Source: Amborella trichopoda
Taxonomy: Eukaryota; Streptophyta; Magnoliopsida; Amborellales; Amborellaceae
Assembly: GCF_000471905.2 (NCBI RefSeq)
Contig: NW_006499751.1
Span: 2,830,084 to 2,894,083 of the forward strand
DNA length: 64,000 nucleotides
Reading direction: 5' to 3'
Shown here one piece after another: positions 12,181 through 23,739 of this stretch; the stretch's first letter is position 1; each line of letters opens with the position of its first letter. Position numbers and translations under genes: made by a program. The notes beneath the pieces are model-generated. The model saw only the letters and a program-made list of their open reading frames with translations, was not told the origin of the DNA and made no database searches.

Positions 12181-12239
12181 GTAATGCTAGGCAAAGAAAT
12201 CTCAGTTTGCTTGTAAGAAGGCAGTAAAGTTCTCCTTCT

Positions 12240-12858
12240 CTACTGAAAACATATTTGCAGAGATGAAAGTGGGTCTGGGTCAGCTTCATCCCCTAGATTT
12301 ATCTCCTCGAGTTCATCGGTTGTGGCGTGACCGCCTTCTTCCCATTCTTCTAGGGCCTCCTGTAACTCCTCACCATTGGGTTCAGAGGTCTTTTCATTAA
12401 CCTCAAGTGCATAAACCCATGATCCTGACATCTCTGCTTCCAAAAGGGCTCCAGGGTTGATCATGATCTCTGCACCTTTCTCGAACCGAGGGACAAAGGG
12501 GTCAACCTCAAACATGGAAAGCATATCAGGCTGCAGGTATTCGATTTACACGGAGGTATGGGTGTCTGCAATGTTTGCCCTATGCTAGCTGATGCTTCAT
12601 AGACTTATACCATGTGGCAAGCTTCTTAAAAATAGAAGCTTTGATCTCTTGATTCTCCCAGCCTCTGCTTAAAGTCGAACTCAGAAGGCCATTATTCTTT
12701 GGCTTTGACTTCTTGTGCTTCTTTGAAGAAGATGGTTTTGTTTTGGCTCAAGCAGCCAGGGCATCAGCAACTGTTAGAAATCTAGCTGCTTGAGCTAGCA
12801 ATATCTTCAATCGCCTCCGATGGGTCCTGCTTATATTGGTTCCTTCACGTTCTCTATC
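12240..12858 (-). pseudogene. E1: pre-RT spacer and acidic linker
   Basis: 12524-12240 encodes an acidic linker (EEWEEGGHATTDELEEINLG) that corresponds to 19909-20100 of E2. Upstream (12858-12600) are remnants of the spacer domain of E2/E3: NISR, AQAARFLTVADALAA, then a Lys/Ser-rich SSKKHKKSKPK. The reading is interrupted by stops (for example directly after ADALAA). The remnant ends at about 12858. Confidence 0.7.
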
Positions 12859-13071
12859 AAGGTTTAGTTGTAAATAACTTCCAAGTGCTCAATCACATCA
12901 TCACGGTAAATATACAAGATCTCTCTCCTTGAGCGAGCTCAGTGCAACGAAACAAAACCTAGGAGAATCCTTCGAGGATTTCATCTGTCAATTCTGCGAG
13001 GTAGCAATGTGAGTCACAGAATGTACACTTACGAACCCAGCCAAAATCTCCATAGTCTTAGAAAATGTCCT
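12859..13071. other. unassigned flank of E2
   Basis: About 210 bp between the E1 remnant and the 5' LTR of E2. It starts with a lone copy of the 20-bp array motif. It may be the pre-insertion DNA into which E2 jumped; its last five bases (GTCCT) are compared with the 3' flank in the findings. No coding match was recognised. Confidence 0.4.
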
Positions 13072-14350
13072 TGTTGGAAGGTATTTTTCATCAACATGGG
13101 GCCCCCGCTCAATAAAGGCCTAACAAACAGCAAAAATTTTAATAGTCTCAGAATAGCCCAAGAACTGACCTTGATCTTGATGATGTCTCTCAAAAGTCTC
13201 CTGCCAAGTTTCATCGCATTCCAACATTTCTAAGGTAGTGTAGACTGAGAAACAGTTCCAGCAAAATTAGCCTCGAGCACCCTGAAACGGACCCTATAAC
13301 TAGAGCTACATTTTCGATATCTCAATTTGCTATAGGACCATTACCATTAGACTTGGCATGGTTGAAAACCCCTAGGGGTCAAATTCAACTCGAACAGACA
13401 CTCTAGGAAGAAGTTATAGGCAAAAGAGTGAAACAGGAGGGGTCACATGCTATTCCCATGTAGCCACCCTGCAACTCCACGCCATGGGAGGGACAGTCAC
13501 AATCAGTGACTTTCGACACTCATATCTCACTCGTCCCAAGTGAGATCACGCTCAAATTTGGTGAGCATGTTCGTCTAGTCAAGACGAGCGATTCGATATG
13601 TGGCATTCCCCATGATGAAAATCGAGCATGAAGAAAAGCTAGAGAGATGTTGTTGATCCGTGAAGAAAGTACAGGAAATTCAGCAGTGTCGTGTCTCGCT
13701 CAAGCGGCCGGATCACACCACTCGCCGGCCCGATCCCTGCAAGACAAATTCGATCGCGAGCATAAGGCCTCAGGCTATCATTGACCCGAACTCCGTACAT
13801 GATGAACGGTGGGATTCTGCACACAAAGTCGACGAAGCAACTGCAAGTTTCGTCACCGAAATTCCAAATTCTTGCCAAAATTCCAAAGTTACGAAATCTT
13901 CGTTCGGGCATGGAATCGAATTGTGTTTGTTGCCCCGCGATCATAATGGCATGCTAAGTGTAGTTCAGTGAAGAAATCATTGAAAATCATCAAGGAATGA
14001 GTAAACTATTGATCCGAAGTTTCAAGATCTACTCAAATTTCAAGTCACTTGATGGTGTATTAAAAACACGATCCATGGCTCAAAGTTGGTATCAATCGAT
14101 TGCCATGTCGATCCCTACAAGAAAACAATCATCTTACGATCAACCGGGCATCAAAACGACCCCGGATCATCCATGCAAGATCACGCAAGCTCTACGGCAA
14201 CACAGGGACTATTCTAAAATTCCATGAATTATTAGGAAGGGGCAAATCTATCATTTTGCACCCTATTTTATAATTTATTTTAATTCAATTTAATCTTAAT
14301 TTTCAGCAATTAAGGTTACTTTTGATCATCCTCCCATGTTTGAGACAAAT

Positions 14351-14360
14351 TCTATATATA
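14351..14360 (+). promoter_or_regulatory. TATA box of the E2 5' LTR
   Basis: TCTATATATA followed by a CAGCATTGTA region, conserved in the 3' LTR (44065-44074) and in the E1 LTR (minus, 9738-9745). It is placed before the CT-rich leader, as expected for the U3/R border. Confidence 0.7.
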
Positions 14361-14499
14361 CGTACCAGCATTGTACGCACAAAACACACATACATGATCA
14401 ATCTCCTTGCAAAAGAGAGAGTTTTTATTGAATATAGTTTCTATTTCTTCCCATTATTGTGTCACGCTTGAGAGAGAGTGAGGTGAGAGAAACTTTTGA

Positions 14500-14900
14500 C
14501 CGGTACCTCAGGTTCGAGGTAATCCTGCTCTCTCTTCTTTTTCTTTTCTTCTCTCTCCTTCTTTCTCTCTTCTTCTCTTTCTTCTTCTTCTTCCCCATCT
14601 GAGCTCTCCACAGAGACCATGCATGGTAGTGGCAGTGCCGTGCATGCCTCTCTGATAGCCTCACAGGTCGCGCATGGCAATGGCAGTTCCATGCGCGCGT
14701 CTCTTTCTCCCTCTGTTTTATCTCTTTCACGAGGCCTACAGACGGCACTGCTCATCGCCGTCTGCAAATGTATCCTAAGCGCCCATCAAAGGATGCGAGT
14801 AACAAAGCCTATCGCCGCCCACAGGGGCTTCACCATGTCGCGTGACCGTTGCAGACGGCGATATGGCAATACCCATCGTCGTCCACAGAGGGTCAAGGCA
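14500..14900 (+). repeat. family-A leader: CT tract and hairpin-rich segment
   Basis: A CT-rich tract (about 14525-14600) precedes a CpG-rich leader with short inverted repeats. Examples are the palindrome CCATGCATGG near 14620 and CGCATGG (14671-14677) pairing with CCATGCG (14689-14695). Equivalent sequence is present in the other two family-A LTRs. Confidence 0.6.
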
Positions 14901-15699
14901 ATACTCGTCGCCGCGCTCTGGCTTCTTCCACGCTTCCCTGCGTCTATCACCGTGCACCTTACGAGAAGTAATCATGATGAGACTTATGAGAAGTTATCGT
15001 TGTGTGCCTCGTTAGGAGCCATCACTGTTCATTAAGGACATGTCGCATCCTTGTGCTGGCAATGACGATGCCCATTTCCGTCTGGATTCTTCCTCCCTCT
15101 GTTGTCTCTCTCTCTTCTCTTCGTCCTTTCTCTTCTAACTTGACCGAGGGTAGATCTAGCTTACCACCGCCATCTCGATCTTAGTTTTGAATAGTATTGC
15201 CGCCATGCTGGTCCTAAGGACCATGCCCGTCTTGCTATCACTCCGAGTCGATAATTATCTAAATGTCATGCTAGCTTCGCTTCTCCATCAAGTTTTTCTT
15301 CTCTTTTCTATCTTTATCTAAAACTTTACGTTTCCTCATGCTCTCACATGAACGTATGTTTCCCTACGATAATGATTGGTCTCCTTGACCCACTTATCTT
15401 CGAAATTGACCATAAAAGTATTGTGCAGAAAACAAGAGGATTACATGTCAAGGGATGCGATTTCGAACCAGCTAAAGCAGCTGGGGGGCTTTCTTTGTGA
15501 TCTAAGATGGCGCTCATGCGAGCCAGCCTGAGTAAGTCCTGAATCCACCTAAAATTTCTCTCTCATCGATTGGTATACTTGTCCTTGCTTTCGAGCAAGG
15601 TTTTGAGAAAGCAATCTCAAACCTCGGGTTCACCAGAAACCCAAGGTACGTGTCTCCAGGTCATCTAGCTCTGGAAGGTCAGATCGAGGCACCTAACCA

Positions 15700-15721
15700 G
15701 CTTGGCGACTCCACTAGGGAC
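15700..15721 (+). promoter_or_regulatory. E2 primer-binding-site candidate
   Basis: GCTTGGCGACTCCACTAGGG follows the LTR end directly. The same block follows the 5' LTR of E3 (25345 onward, GCTTGGTGACTCCATTGGGG). Position and conservation argue for a tRNA primer-binding site; the matching tRNA was not determined. Confidence 0.65.
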
Positions 15722-17110
15722 TTATTACCCCTTAGTCGGTTCGCTCTTGTTTGACCAATATTCTCTTTTAGTTTCTGCACTTATTTTTATGGCATATGGG
15801 TTGTTCAACCTATTTATCCAGGTCAGGGATTTCCTTATCCTTACACTCGTGACTGTTCTGGGGAAGCAAGCAACTCCAGCCTCCTTCCCCACCCTCCTCT
15901 TGAGTCAAGAATCATGGTCTGGCTCCCAGGTTCTCACTTGGATCGATGCGAGAGGGACTTAAAGGTCCCTACCTCCCCGCTTTCTCGCCCTGGTGGACTC
16001 TCCACCAAGGGCCCCTTGCATGGGTAGCACACCTACTGCCGCGCACCTTGCTACTGACAATTCTACTGTCAGTCATATTACTAAGGCATGCCGGAAGGCT
16101 TCCCCCATCGCTCTCCTGAAAGGCAAGGAAGTTGTCGTTGCTCCTAAGGTTCACCAAAAGGCAACCCCTTATGCTCCTTCATCACCCCAAGCCTCCTCAC
16201 TTGGAGAGTCGGCACATAGAGGTGAAGGTCCTTAGATCTCCACCCCTCGCACACACCGAATGGCTCATGGTTCACCCACTCTAGGGCTAGGCATTCTTGG
16301 GTCAAACCCTGCATGCGCCATGCATTTGCTTTCCACAACCCGGGGCAGCGTTAGATCTACGCCACCTCGAGCACATGAGGGTCGATCACTCCGTCCTCCC
16401 TCCCAGCACAAACAGCTTCACCTTGTAAGAGTTGGGCTTCTGCCTCACTCCTCACAGACACAAGCTCGTGGGTCTCTACCTCCTCAAGTCAAACTCATTG
16501 ACTGAGCCCGGGTCGACCCCCAGGTCACCCAGATGACTAACTCTAAAGGTGCACACACACCGTCTTGGCAGGTTCCTTCCCGACCTCAACTCAAATGGAG
16601 TCATGAACCAGCTCCTTCCTCTGTCGCTCTCCCAACACCAGGCAAACACCTCAAGCCCTGGTACTCGAAGGACTTCCCTAAGAGTACCATCTTGAGCCAG
16701 CCTTGGGTCAGCCATGCACGTGCGCCGCACAAAGGAACTTGCCGCAACGACCTAATGTCAAACAGAGGCCTCCAGCCTCCAAGGTAAAAACTCAGGCTAT
16801 CTTCCGTCCTTGAACCCCACTCCCTGTTACAACTTATAGACACGACCCTTACGTGTTCAAAGAAGGCGGACAGTCTAGGTCTCCAGCTCAGTTCTGGAGT
16901 GAAGTCCACAGTCGTCTCAGGTTAAGCAAGAAAGAGGTCTTCAGATCCTGATCAAAGAAGCCTCCAAGGCAGTCGAGACCACCACCTTTGATGACCTCCT
17001 ACCTCGTAACCCCTTCTTTCCCTCTACAAACTTTAGAGCCGAACCAACTCCAAGAGTATTGCTGGATCGTCACTACTAAGAGTCCACGGTCCCAAGACCA
17101 TCAAGAACCG
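15722..17110 (+). other. E2 untranslated leader before gag
   Basis: C-rich leader of about 1.4 kb matching 25367-26860 of E3. Short open frames occur in all six frames because of the composition and are not conserved between E2 and E3 beyond the first 20 or so codons, so no protein is called. Confidence 0.55.
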
Positions 17111-18060
17111 GTCCTCACAAGATCGGCATACAAGGCTCGAGTTCAGTCAAGGTAGACTGAACCCATCCAGACTGACTTGCCACGCACCACTCGCCGACCT
17201 CGACAGTCTGTTGTCCCGCCAAGTTCTAACCCTCCAGAAGAGACGGTTAGTGTTTTGGTGATCAATAACCCGGACGACGCTCAGGAGGAGTGGATGAACG
17301 AGTTTCAAGAAATGATTCAAGCCATCCTTGGAAAGATGGAATGCCTAGAGGCCTCTAGGTCCCCTTCTTCGACCGATTCCCCTCTTGGTGAGGATACAGT
17401 TCCCAGGCAAACTCCTCCATCCGCCTCCCAAGACAGTTGTACCTCCCAAGTGGTCTCTCAACCGATATAGATGCTATGGTAGCCCAGTCTCAAGAACAAG
17501 GTCCCAAGCATGCAGAAGACGCCGCTCTGTCAAAAGCCGTACCCTTCGTACATAGACCAAGTACCCTTCCCTCCAAACTATCAAAAGGGGAAGCTCCCCC
17601 TGTTCCATGGTACTACGTCTCCACACCAAGCGGCCTGTCAGGAGACACCAACTGACGGACTCCTCCTCCTCCACCAGTTCGAAACTCTCTAAGGGCCAGC
17701 CTTCCAGTGGTATGCTCGGTTTCCTCCCAACTCAGTACACACATGGCAAGAGATAGAGTAGTTGTTCTACCAATGCTTCTACAAAGTTCCAAGGAACGTG
17801 GAGACCATCGAACTCCTCACCCTAATGCAAGACCCTAGTGAGCTGGTTGACAAGTTCATCACCCGCTAAAGAGAGTTGGCGACCTTCCATGTCACTCCCA
17901 TGACCGAGAAGGAAGGGGTCCAGACCTGTATACGAAGCATGCTTCCCGAGATCGCTCTACATGTCAAGCCATCCAATCCACCCTCCATGTTAAAGCTCAT
18001 ATCCAAGGCAGTTCGTATTAAGGGATTCTTCAAGCATCACGGCAACCCTCATTAAAAACC
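17111..18060 (+). pseudogene. E2: gag (capsid-like domain)
   Basis: Matches E3 gag (26872-27908). The order is a basic N-terminus (PRTTRRPRQSV), an acidic helix (DDAQEEWMNEFQEMIQ), then FQWYARFPPNSVHTWQEIE, LFYQCFYKV, ETIELLTLMQDPSELVDKFI and MLPEIALHVKPSNPPSM. This is the pattern of the plant Retrotrans_gag family. The start codon present in E3 (CTCATGCG) reads CTCACAAG here. There are in-frame stops at 17468 and several further positions, plus frame changes. It would have packaged element RNA in the cytoplasm. Confidence 0.85.
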
Positions 18061-18342
18061 TTTCAACTCTAACTCTCGCTCCTACAGTCGGGGCAGCCAA
18101 AAGGCAGTAGTGGTCGACGCCGTGGCCGTCACCATGGTTGACACCAAAGGCGCCGTTCCTCAAACCCTAGACCTTTCCAAGGCACAAGAGCCTCCGGCTG
18201 GGTGCAAGCAACAGTCCTACTACAGCATCCTGCCTCCTAAAAATTCTAGGCGAAACGACTACTAGATCCAGCACCAGAATAAGTTTACCCGTTCAACACA
18301 TAGTGGACGCCTGTAAAACTTCAACTGCTAGTAGAACATAAC

Positions 18343-19020
18343 ATGCTACAATCGTCGAAGGCCAATACTACGGAGTCGGCTGGGCAAGAGGCAAACGAGA
18401 AGTATTGTACCTATCATAGGAGGGTATGCCACCCCACTTACGACTGCTATAAGCTCAACGACACGATCGAACCCCTTATCAACAAGGGTCTGATAAAGCT
18501 CAAAGAGTTGAAAAAAGTGTTCGGGGAAACAGAGGTTTCTCAAATAGTCACGATCCAAGAGGACGACAGGGCACCAGCTATCCTTCGTGGGTTTTTCTCA
18601 ATAATGCTCGAAGAAGGGCTCGTCACTCTCAAGCCGGCAAGGTAGCCCAAGTTCCTGCCTCCAGGAACCTATAACCTCTGGTGTGCGTATCACCAAATAC
18701 GAAGCCATGACGTCAACGAATGTACTGGCTTCCATTAGCTCTTGACAGAAAAGCTGCAACAGTGTCAAGAAGTTCAAGGTAACCCAGAAGGTCATCCTCG
18801 AGTCTCTCTTTCTCATGAGCAAGAAGACCTCCTGATGCCAGCCCAAGGATGCACTGAGCTAGACCTCTGCAGGCCCTCTTCAAGGCAATGCTCCAACAAG
18901 GCCTTGTCACTCCCAAGCCTGCTAGGCAGTCGAGGCGTCTTGCCTAGGGCACGAAAAAAGCTCTAGTGCCCATACCACTAAGTATGGGGCCACGAACTCA
19001 ATGAATGCTCTGGGTTCGAA
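18343..19020 (+). pseudogene. E2: three tandem zinc-knuckle-like modules
   Basis: A C-x-Y-H ... H-x4-C motif occurs three times: YCTYHRRVCHPTYDC (Cys codon 18406), CAYHQIRSHDVNEC (18682) and CPYH-stop-VWGHELNEC (18967). The spacings are 276 and 285 bp. The first two modules each end with (E/Q)GLVT(L/P)KPAR in their own frame (18645 and about 18930), so the unit is a duplicated segment of about 280 bp. Such knuckles bind nucleic acid in gag proteins. Frameshifts separate the modules. Plant Gypsy gags normally show one or two knuckles. Confidence 0.7.
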
Positions 19021-19152
19021 GCTATAGTCGTAAAGAAAGTCCAACAGGGCCACATCATTTATGCAGTTCTCCCGAAATGTGTCCAGGAACCTTCAGAGCC
19101 TTCAACCTCTCAGTCTTGGAAAGTTTACCATGGGCGGAGTAAGCACAAATCC

Positions 19153-19782
19153 TTGAAACATGAGGCGGTCTACCAAGCAAGGGCTACTTGCCAGCCTGAT
19201 AGAGCGGTCCAGACACCCCCTCAAGGATCCCAAAGGAGACGGCAGGCACCTAGGTCGGCCCACCAAGGGAATCATCCTCCTCAACCACCAGTCGAGGAAG
19301 AATTCATCAGGCCCCTTCCTCTACTACCAACCTTGCAAGACTTTATCTCAAGCACAACTCACCTCATCCATTCGTCCAATCAGGCAGACATCCTCGAGTC
19401 ACCAACAGCTCGAGATTCCCCCAACATGGGTGATGACGCTAAAAGCACCCCACGACGGTCAAACCCATGGCAAGACCTAAAATATCCCCTAGGCACATCC
19501 AATTCTAGCAACGACGTAAAAAGCTACCGGGAATGTTCTAACTCTTCTTCTCCTCCCTCCTCTTCTATTTTCTCCACAAGTGCAGCTCCAATGTGCTTAG
19601 ACTTCGACACTCTAAATAAAGAGTTTGGAGACACTAGCCCCACCCAACCACAGCAAGAGTGCCTTAGAGAGATGCTGGCTCAGGCAGCTGAATTCTTAAC
19701 AGCTGCTGACACCCCGTCAACCCGAGCACGAATCGTGTCATCTTCAGGTTCCCACTCCCACAAGGCCCGCTACATGATCTAG
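19153..19782 (+). pseudogene. E2: open spacer domain between gag and RT
   Basis: An open frame of 209 codons, homologous to the 310-codon frame at 28554-29486 in E3. Shared blocks are AVYQAR, SQRRRQAPRSAH, PVEEEF, LPPLPTL-like LPLLPTLQDF, a GDDAKSTPRRSNPWQDLK repeat, CLDFDTLNKEF and AQAAEFLTAADT. It is Pro/Ser-rich and basic, with no protease motif (no D-T/S-G) that I can see. The function is not recognised; position suggests a gag-pol linker protein region. Confidence 0.65.
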
Positions 19783-19908
19783 GTGCATGAAGCGTCACCC
19801 AGCTCGAGGCAAGCACTAAGTCATCCCAATCACAAGGTCGTTGACTCCATATTCAAAGCTGACCCTTGCATCTCCTGGACTAGCTAGAGACCAGTACTAT
19901 CCCACATT

Positions 19909-20960
19909 GTGCCCCTCTTAGAAGCTGAGATGTCCGAATCATGGGCTTCTACATTCGAGGTCAATGAGAATCCTGGTGAGTCTCCTGATGGGGAACTCCA
20001 AGAAGCTTCGGAAGAGTCGGAAGAAGGCGGTCAGGCCACAGCTGATGAGCTTGAAGAAATCAACCAGGTGGACAAGGCTGACCTAAGGCGAACTTTCATC
20101 TTAGCAAAAATGTCCCCAAAGGAGAAAGATATTTATATCTCCATCCTATGAGCAAATCGGGATGTCTTCGCCTGACACTATCATGAGATGCCCGGTTTAG
20201 ACCCTCAGGTTGTTGTCCATCGCCTTGGTATAGATCCAACCATCAAACCCATGAAGCAGAAATCAAGAAGGTCTAGACCTGACCTCGAGATGTAGATCGA
20301 TGCTGAGGTGAACAAGTTCAGGCAAGCAAGATTCATACGTGAAGTCAAATACCAAAATTGGCTGGCAAATGTTGTCTCAGTCGTGAAGAAGAATGGCCGA
20401 ATCAGAGTCTGTATTGACTTTCCCGATTTGAACACTGCCTACCCCAAGTATGACTTCCCCTCCCGTTCACCGAGATGCTAGTCAACTCCATGGCTCATTG
20501 TCAAATCTTCCCCTTTATGGATGGGTATTCCGGTTATAATCAAATCAGGATGGCACCAGAAGACGAGGAGGCCACTACGTTCTTGAACCCAAGAGGTGTC
20601 TTTCACTACACTGTGATGTCTTTCGGGTTAAAGAATATCAGTGCCACGTATCAACGAACCATGATGACCATCTTCAAGGATATGATCCACCAGGAGGTCG
20701 AGTGTTATGTGGATGACTTGGTGGTGAAATCTGAAACAAAGGACGCCCACATACAAGACCTCAAAAAGGTACTCGAACGACTGCAGCGTCGCCAACTCTA
20801 GATGAAACCCTTGAAATGTGCCCGTGGCGTACGCTCGGGAAAGTTCTTAGGGTTCATCATGAGGTACCGAGTATTGGAGATCGAGCTGGTCAAAATCAAA
20901 GCAATTCAAGACATGCCACCGCCTGCAACCCTCCATGAACTGCGGTCTCTTCAAGAACAA
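19909..20960 (+). pseudogene. E2: acidic linker and reverse transcriptase
   Basis: The linker (EMSESWASTFEVNE ... EESEEGGQATADELEEINQV) runs into RT. The RT shows VHRLGIDPTIKPMKQKSRRS, WLANVVSVVKKNGRIRVCID, FPDLNTAYPKYD, then a frameshift near 20460. It continues with FPFMDGYSGYNQIRMAPEDE, MSFGLKNISATYQR and the catalytic YVDDLVVKS (about 20707-20733). In-frame stops lie at about 20148, 20172 and 20293, and after RRQL (20799). The catalytic Asp residues are present, but the frame is broken. Confidence 0.9.
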
Positions 20961-21400
20961 CTAGCCTACATTTGAAGGTTCATCTTAAACCTTTCAGGGT
21001 GATGCAGGCCCTTTTCACATCTCTTAAAGAAGGACACTCCCTTCATATGGGATGAGGCATGCCAAGCTGCACTCAATGATATCAAGCAATACTTATTGAA
21101 TCCTCCAGTCCTCTCTACACCAGTGTTGGGAAGACCTCTCATCTTGTATGTGATCACTCTTGATGAGTCACTCGGGGCACTCCTAGCTCAAAACAATGAT
21201 GGAGGGAAAGAGACAGTGCTCTATTATCTCAGCCACATAATGCAAGGGGCCGAGAAGAATTACCCTCCCATCGAGAAGATGTATCTAGCCTTGATCTTTG
21301 CAGTACAAAAACTCCACCATTATTTGCTCGGTCACAAGGTCAGGTTAATCTCCAAGGCAGACCCGGTCTAGTTCCTTATGACCCGGCCATGCTTGTCAGG
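20961..21400 (+). pseudogene. E2: RT-associated RNase H
   Basis: TPFIWDEACQAALNDIKQYL, PPVLSTPVLGRPLILYVITL, DESLGALLAQN, LYYLSHIMQGAEKNYPPIEK, LALIFAVQKLHHYLLGHKVR and LISKADPV, followed by a stop. This is the usual RNase H that follows RT in Ty3/Gypsy. Confidence 0.85.
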
Positions 21401-21574
21401 ACGTTTGGCCAAGTGGGCATTATTGTTGATGGAGTTCACATCAAATATGTACTACAGAAGGCCGTCAAAGGTCAAGCCCTAGCAGACTTCTGTGAAGCAC
21501 ACCCAGTTCCTTCAGAATCTCCCTTGTCGAGTGACCTCCCAGATGAATAAGTTTTTTGTACGGCACTAACACAG

Positions 21575-21990
21575 TCGTGAGAAATGTACTTTAACGGAGC
21601 ATTCCAGTCTGATAGAGGGGACCCTGGAGTTGTGTTCTTAACTCCTGATGGCTGAATGATCCCTCTATCCTTCTCACTTGCAGAGGCTTTTTCTCATAAT
21701 GAAGCCGAGTATCAAGCCCTCATAATCGGACTGAAAATCGCCCAAGAGCTAGACCTGGAACTCCTGAACATCTTCGGCGACTCTGAGCTGATCATCCGAC
21801 AGCTTAAGGGGATTTATGACGTAAGGAAAGGCACCCTCAAGCCTTATCATGACACGGCCAAATCCTACATGGCTCAGTTTGATGATTTCTCCCTGAGTCA
21901 TATCCCTAAAAGGCTAAACTCACAGGCTAATGCACTCTCAAAGCACGGTGCCACCATTCAATTGTCTTCATCAGGGCCCACTCCAGTCTG
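21575..21990 (+). pseudogene. E2: second (additional) RNase H
   Basis: EMYFNGAFQSD, HNEAEYQALIIGLKIAQELD, IFGDSELIIRQLKG and LSHIPKRLNSQANALSKHG. The Glu (NEAEY) and Asp (GDSEL) catalytic positions are kept. The first (YFNGA, codon 21593-21595) and last (QANAL, codon 21929-21931) read Asn where the family has Asp. The E1 copy still has Asp at the first site. An extra RNase H after the first is diagnostic of the Tat lineage of plant Ty3/Gypsy. Confidence 0.85.
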
Positions 21991-21999
21991 AGTAACTGA

Positions 22000-22313
22000 A
22001 TGGAGACACATTGACTTAAGAGCCGAAGCTGATGCAGATGACGAGAGGGATATCTTCCCTGAATGCTCACCTTACGCATTCGAGGCACTCCTTGTAGCTA
22101 AGGATGTTGTTTAGGCAGAGTAAGAAATGTCCCAAGGACAAGGAGCGGGAGCTTGAATTCTTCGACCCAATGTGTGCGGAGGTTGAACAAGTAGAGGACT
22201 AGAGGGAGCCTATCATGGACTTCGTAAAGCATGAAAGGCTACCTCAGGATCGGGCAGAACGCAACGGCATATGATGAATGTCCACCAAGTACACCCTTCT
22301 CGATGGAGATGTC
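22000..22313 (+). pseudogene. E2: integrase N-terminus, interrupted by E3
   Basis: Fragmentary frames give WREPIMDFVKHERLPQDRAE and MSTKYTLLDGD, matching KHGRLPKDRAKRN and MSTKHTLLEGD of E5. The frame stops at 22313, where the TG of the E3 5' LTR begins. It resumes at 37802 after the E3 3' LTR with SIDGILLRCVDTQEASKVLE. Stops and frame changes are present. Confidence 0.85.
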
Positions 22314-23596
22314 TGTTTGAACGTACTTTTCAGCACTAGGTCCCTGATGCGGAATAAAGAGGAAGCAAGTCAATAAAGCCTACAAAATAAGTGAAAATTT
22401 TAACAGCCTCATAATTACCCCAGAATTGGTCAAAGATGTTCATCATCACTTGAAAAGGCTACCTGTCAAGTTTCATCACGATCAGACATGTCTAAGATAA
22501 TGACCACAAATAGACAATTTCGAAAAAATGGGCCTCTAGTACCCTGAAATAGACCTTGTAACTAGAACTATATTTTTGGTGCATCAAAAAGTTGTGGAAC
22601 CACTACCATTGGATCTGGCACCGTCAAAAAGTTATGGGTAAAATACCTTCGGGACAAAGTTATGGCTTAATCAAGCACTCCAAGACAAAGTTATGGGTAA
22701 AATACCAAAAAGGGGTAGGTCGCACACTATTCCCGTATGGCCACCTTGCACCAAAATACCATTAAAGGTGGCTATTTTCACAATCACGAGCAGTGACTTT
22801 CTGGGCCGATATCTCACTCAATCCGAGTAGGATCGTGCTCAAATTTGGTAAGCACGTTCGTCTCATCGAGACGAGCGTTTCGATAGGTACAAAAAATTTA
22901 GCAACAAGGAGAAAACCTAGAGCGAAGTTGCTGATCCATAAAGGAAGTAGCAAATCACGACGTGCTCATACCCGATCGACACGAAACTAATTGCATTATG
23001 TGTGTAAGGTTCGAGTCTATCTCTAGTCCAAACCTAGTGTAAGATGAACGGTTGGATTTCACACATAGAGGTGTCAAAGCTACTGTAAATTCTGACCGTC
23101 GAATTTCAAGATTCCGCCCAAAAACTCAAGACAACCAAATCTTTGTTCGGACACTAAATCGAGCCGTGCTTGTTGCAACGTGATTGTGACAGCATGCTCG
23201 ATTGATTCAGTAAATAAATCATAAAGAAACATTAACGAATGAATACACAATCAATCCAAAGTTTTTAAGATTCATCCAAATTTCAAGTCTCATAATCATA
23301 GCTCAAAAACATGATTCATGGCTCAAAGTTGGAATCAAATCTATCGTCATGTTGTGCCCCACAAGAAAACAATCATCTTTCGATCAAACGGGCATCAGAA
23401 CAACCCTAGATTAATCATGGAAGATCACGCAAGTTCTCGGGCAGCAGCAGGGACTGTTCTAAAATTTCACACATTGTTAGGCAAGGGTAAAACAGTCCTT
23501 TTGCACCTATTTTTAGAATTTATTTTAATTTAATTAAATTTTAATTATCTTCAATTCTAGGTAGTTTTTAGGAGTACACCCATATTTTAGCCCAAT

Positions 23597-23655
23597 TATA
23601 TATAAGCATGCAAAGCCAATTTTTAAAGGACTTTCGGTTCATTTCATACAAGGAA
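23597..23655 (+). promoter_or_regulatory. TATA box and AATAAA of the family-B LTR
   Basis: TATATAAGC at about 23598 (36154-36162 in the 3' LTR) is a canonical plant TATA box. CAATAAAATTT about 50 bp downstream (near 23647; 36209 in the 3' copy) is a polyadenylation-type signal. Together they mark the U3/R area. Confidence 0.65.
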
Positions 23656-23739
23656 CAATAAAATTTTAATTTCCTCTTGAACTCGTGGATGCATCTTGCA
23701 GAGAAAGAGAAGAGAGAAAAGAAATGGGTCGATACCCTT

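Larger units (their letters stand above)
13072..15699 (+). mobile_element. E2: 5' LTR, family A
   Basis: The LTR begins TGTTGGAAGG and ends CACCTAACCA, immediately before a primer-binding-like block. It is about 2.63 kb long. The 3' partner is 42787-45482; both share the U3 start, the GGCCACCCTGCAACTCC block, TATA box, CT tract, hairpin leader and terminal module. Differences between the two copies are frequent, so the insertion is old. Confidence 0.9.

Noticed and set aside
15702-17110. Several 60-100-codon frames in the E2 leader, and 25347-26761 in E3
   Set aside because: C-rich leader keeps many frames open by chance; the frames differ between E2 and E3 and include the primer site.
19782-20160. 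Search for a protease (Asp-Thr/Ser-Gly) between gag and RT of E2
   Set aside because: No convincing active-site motif was seen in E1, E2 or E3; it may be lost or too decayed, so none is annotated.
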